DNA of 64,000 bases, taken from Methanothermococcus okinawensis IH1. Lineage in GTDB: Archaea > AGJL01 > Methanococci > Methanococcales > Methanococcaceae. Position numbers and translations under genes: made by a program. The notes under the pieces are model-generated. The model was given only the letters and a program-made list of their open reading frames with translations, was not told the origin of the DNA and made no database searches. Positions 61,707-64,000 of this stretch are shown here, piece after piece. How positions within the stretch are numbered: position 1 is the first letter of the stretch; every line of letters begins with the position of its first letter. Location of the stretch: contig NC_015636.1 in the NCBI RefSeq assembly GCF_000179575.2, forward strand, positions 186,001 to 250,000, written 5' to 3'.

Positions 61707-62684
61707 ATGAATAACGATTTAAGACCTATTATATGGGATGATGACAATAAACAATTGATATTAATTGACCAGAGAAAACTTCCAAATAGTTTAGAGTATT
61801 ATACCTGTAAAAACTATCATGATGTTGCATTTGCCATTAAAAACATGGTTGTAAGGGGAGCTCCTGCAATAGGAGTATCCGCAGCATACGGTATGGCGCT
61901 TGCTGAATTACACAACAGCAGCAGGGATTATATAGAAAAAGCATATAATGAGTTAAAAAACACGAGACCAACCGCTGTAAATTTGTTTTGGGCTTTGGAT
62001 AGGTGTATAGAAGCATACAATAATAAATCTTCCATAATGGAGGAAGCTAAGAGGATTCACAAAGAAGATATCGAAGTATGTAAAAAAATAGGGCAAATAG
62101 GAGAAAAGATTATCGATGATGGAGATACTATTTTAACACACTGTAATGCAGGAGCTCTTGCAACTTCGGCATATGGGACGGCATTAAGTGTTATTAGGTT
62201 CGCATACTATAACAACAAAAAAATTAATGTTATAGCAGATGAAACAAGACCAAGACTACAAGGTGCAAAATTAACGGCATTTGAACTTAATTATGAAGGC
62301 ATTCCTGTTAAAGTTATTCCTGATAATACCGCTGGTTTTTTAATGAAAAAGGGCATGGTTGATAAGATTGTAGTTGGGGCAGATAGGGTTTTAAGGGATT
62401 ATACTGTGTTTAATAAAATAGGCACTTATTCCCTTGCAGTTCTTGCAAAATACCACAATGTACCATTTTATGTGACAGCACCCTATTCAACATTTGATTT
62501 TAAGAACAACATTGAGGATATTACAATTGAAGAAAGGGATGAAAAGGAGGTTATATATATAGACGGCGTTAGAATAATTCCAGAAGGTGTTTCGGCATAT
62601 AATTATGCGTTTGATGCCACACCAGCAGAGTTAATCACTGGAATAATCACTGAGAAGGGCATAATTCATCCAAATAATAGATAG
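61707..62684 (+). CDS. mtnA: Methylthioribose-1-phosphate isomerase / eIF2B-like
   Basis: The 325-residue protein belongs to the MtnA/eIF2B-alpha superfamily. It has MVVRGAPAIGVSAAYG, the catalytic cysteine in THCNAGALAT, and the acidic residue in VVGADRVLRDYTVFNKIGTY. It isomerises methylthioribose 1-phosphate in methionine salvage. A purine-rich AAGGCGATGAT precedes the ATG. The leader may be structured. Confidence 0.9.
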   Translation: MNNDLRPIIWDDDNKQLILIDQRKLPNSLEYYTCKNYHDVAFAIKNMVVRGAPAIGVSAAYGMALAELHNSSRDYIEKAYNELKNTRPTAVNLFWALDRCIEAYNNKSSIMEEAKRIHKEDIEVCKKIGQIGEKIIDDGDTILTHCNAGALATSAYGTALSVIRFAYYNNKKINVIADETRPRLQGAKLTAFELNYEGIPVKVIPDNTAGFLMKKGMVDKIVVGADRVLRDYTVFNKIGTYSLAVLAKYHNVPFYVTAPYSTFDFKNNIEDITIEERDEKEVIYIDGVRIIPEGVSAYNYAFDATPAELITGIITEKGIIHPNNR

Positions 62685-62931
62685 TCAATAATAAAATAAT
62701 AAAATCGAAATAAATAATAAATAATAATTAAGTATTGTTGGATTAAATAGAAGTAAAAAATAAAAGATAAAAAAATAAATGGAAAATACGAAAAAATATT
62801 TATAATGTAAATTACCTTTAAGTTATGGTTCATTCTATATTGGATGTTTATAATTATAATTTATTTATACTCCATAAATCATTAAATGAAACTTAATATT
62901 TAAAATATTAAAAAATAAAAAGGATGATAAT

Positions 62932-64000
62932 ATGTATATATTAGGAGATTGGAGAAGAACGCACTTTTCAAATGAAATAACACCAGAAATGGATGGAGAA
63001 GAAATCATTGTTATGGGATGGACTCATTCCATAAGAAAATTGGGAAAATTGGTATTTATTATATTGAGAGATAGAGAGGGAACAGTTCAAATAGTAGTTC
63101 CTAAACAAAAGGTATCCGAAGAGGTATTCACCACGGCAAAATCCGTAGGAAGGGAAGATGTAATTGCTATAAAAGGTAAAGTTGTGGCAAATGAAAAGGC
63201 ACCAGCAGGATTTGAAATAATACCAGTTGAAATTAGAATATTGAATAAGGCAGAAACACCACTTCCATTAGACCCATCCGAGAAGGTTCCCGCTGATATT
63301 GATACAAGATTGGATAGAAGATTTTTAGATTTAAGAAGACCAAAAATACAGGCATTATTTAGATTAAGGTCTGAAATGTTAAAATCAGTAAGAGATACAT
63401 TTTACAATAATGGATTTATTGAGGTAAATACTCCAAAACTTGTAGCAAGTGCAACAGAGGGAGGAACAGAATTATTCCCAATATCCTATTTTGATAGGGA
63501 GGCATTTTTAGGTCAAAGTCCGCAGTTATACAAACAGATGATGATGGCAGCAGGATTTGATAGGGTATTTGAAATTGGACCTATATTCAGAGCAGAGGAA
63601 CACAACACAAGAAGACATTTAAACGAGGCCATATCTATTGACTGTGAAATGTCATTTTCAGATGAAAAGGATGCCATGAATGTTCTTGAAAATGTGGTTC
63701 ATAATGTATTTGTTGATTTGTATGAAAATAACCAGAAGGAGCTCCGAACATTAGATATAAATTTAAATGTTCAAGAAACACCATTTCCAAGAGTAACCTA
63801 TACAGAAGCAGTTGATATTGTAAATTCAAAAGGAATCGATATGGAATGGGGTGAAGACTTTTCAAGGGCTGCTGAAAAAATACTTGGGGATTCTATGGAA
63901 GGATTCTATTTTATCACAGAGTGGCCAACTGAAACAAGACCATTCTATACACTTCCAAATCAGGAAAACCCTAAAATCTGTAAGGCTTTTGATTTAATGT
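62932..64000 (+). CDS. aspS: Aspartyl-tRNA synthetase, N-terminal part (right end cut by window)
   Basis: The frame begins at ATG 62932 with AGGATGATA upstream and remains open to the window end (about 356 codons). It has the OB-fold anticodon domain ([40 protein letters not shown]) and class II motifs: motif 1 region [26 protein letters not shown], and motif 2 [17 protein letters not shown]. It is the archaeal type and may charge both tRNA-Asp and tRNA-Asn; the deciding residues are not assessed. Confidence 0.95.
   Translation, partial: MYILGDWRRTHFSNEITPEMDGEEIIVMGWTHSIRKLGKLVFIILRDREGTVQIVVPKQKVSEEVFTTAKSVGREDVIAIKGKVVANEKAPAGFEIIPVEIRILNKAETPLPLDPSEKVPADIDTRLDRRFLDLRRPKIQALFRLRSEMLKSVRDTFYNNGFIEVNTPKLVASATEGGTELFPISYFDREAFLGQSPQLYKQMMMAAGFDRVFEIGPIFRAEEHNTRRHLNEAISIDCEMSFSDEKDAMNVLENVVHNVFVDLYENNQKELRTLDINLNVQETPFPRVTYTEAVDIVNSKGIDMEWGEDFSRAAEKILGDSMEGFYFITEWPTETRPFYTLPNQENPKICKAFDLM

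Overview
The window comes from an AT-rich archaeon (roughly 30 % GC by eye), almost certainly a methanogen of the order Methanococcales. It carries methanogenesis and F420 genes (hdrA end, fwdB, mer, cofH, methanogenesis markers 12 and 14, cbiT), archaeal information-processing genes (radA, radB, pelota, Rpo7, Spt4, S24e, S27ae, Elp3, TiaS), class V FBPase and the Tfx regulator. Most genes start behind a GGTG-type ribosome binding site, which I used to correct several starts. I saw no tRNA, rRNA, complete insertion sequence or cas gene.

Layout. 1-6.1 kb: the 3' end of hdrA, fwdB, a shortened FdhA-like protein, FdhB, and a substrate-binding lipoprotein whose two halves are in swapped order. 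6.1-20 kb: housekeeping and cofactor genes (CBS protein, frameshifted DUF1611 protein, GMC oxidoreductase, prs, tfx, pelota, Na+/H+ antiporter, NADH-oxidase family flavoprotein, mer, cofH, purL). 20.1-21.4 kb: a small CRISPR array (9 repeats) with a long leader, a 47-residue membrane-protein gene and a decayed repeat. 21.4-38.1 kb: smc, an aminotransferase, suhB, a radical SAM protein, marker 12, an XPD/DinG-type helicase, glucan phosphorylase, cbiT, radA, an Mrr-N/PUA-like protein and marker 14. 38.2-44.9 kb: a large CRISPR array of 93 repeats. 45-64 kb: rfbC, radB, tiaS, truD, a DASS transporter, fbp, an M50 protease, the rpoE-spt4-DPCK-S24e-S27ae cluster, elp3, tal, a DUF4013 protein, moeA, a possible structured RNA, mtnA and the start of aspS.

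The most unusual things I found are these. (1) The palindrome GAGCTC occurs about 79 times by hand count where composition predicts about 4. It is spread over nearly all genes, like a highly iterated palindrome. (2) The two CRISPR loci share a leader of about 430 bp, and the small locus also carries a decayed copy of the 5' end of the gene beside the large locus, so it is a duplicated locus. (3) The large array has the last 33 bp of its own leader embedded between repeats 12 and 13, so it is a composite array. (4) The substrate-binding lipoprotein at 4.8-6.0 kb looks circularly permuted. (5) Asn-rich low-complexity inserts interrupt at least six otherwise conserved proteins. (6) A 23-bp palindrome overlaps the predicted transcription start of mer, and a helix followed by a T-rich tract precedes mtnA.
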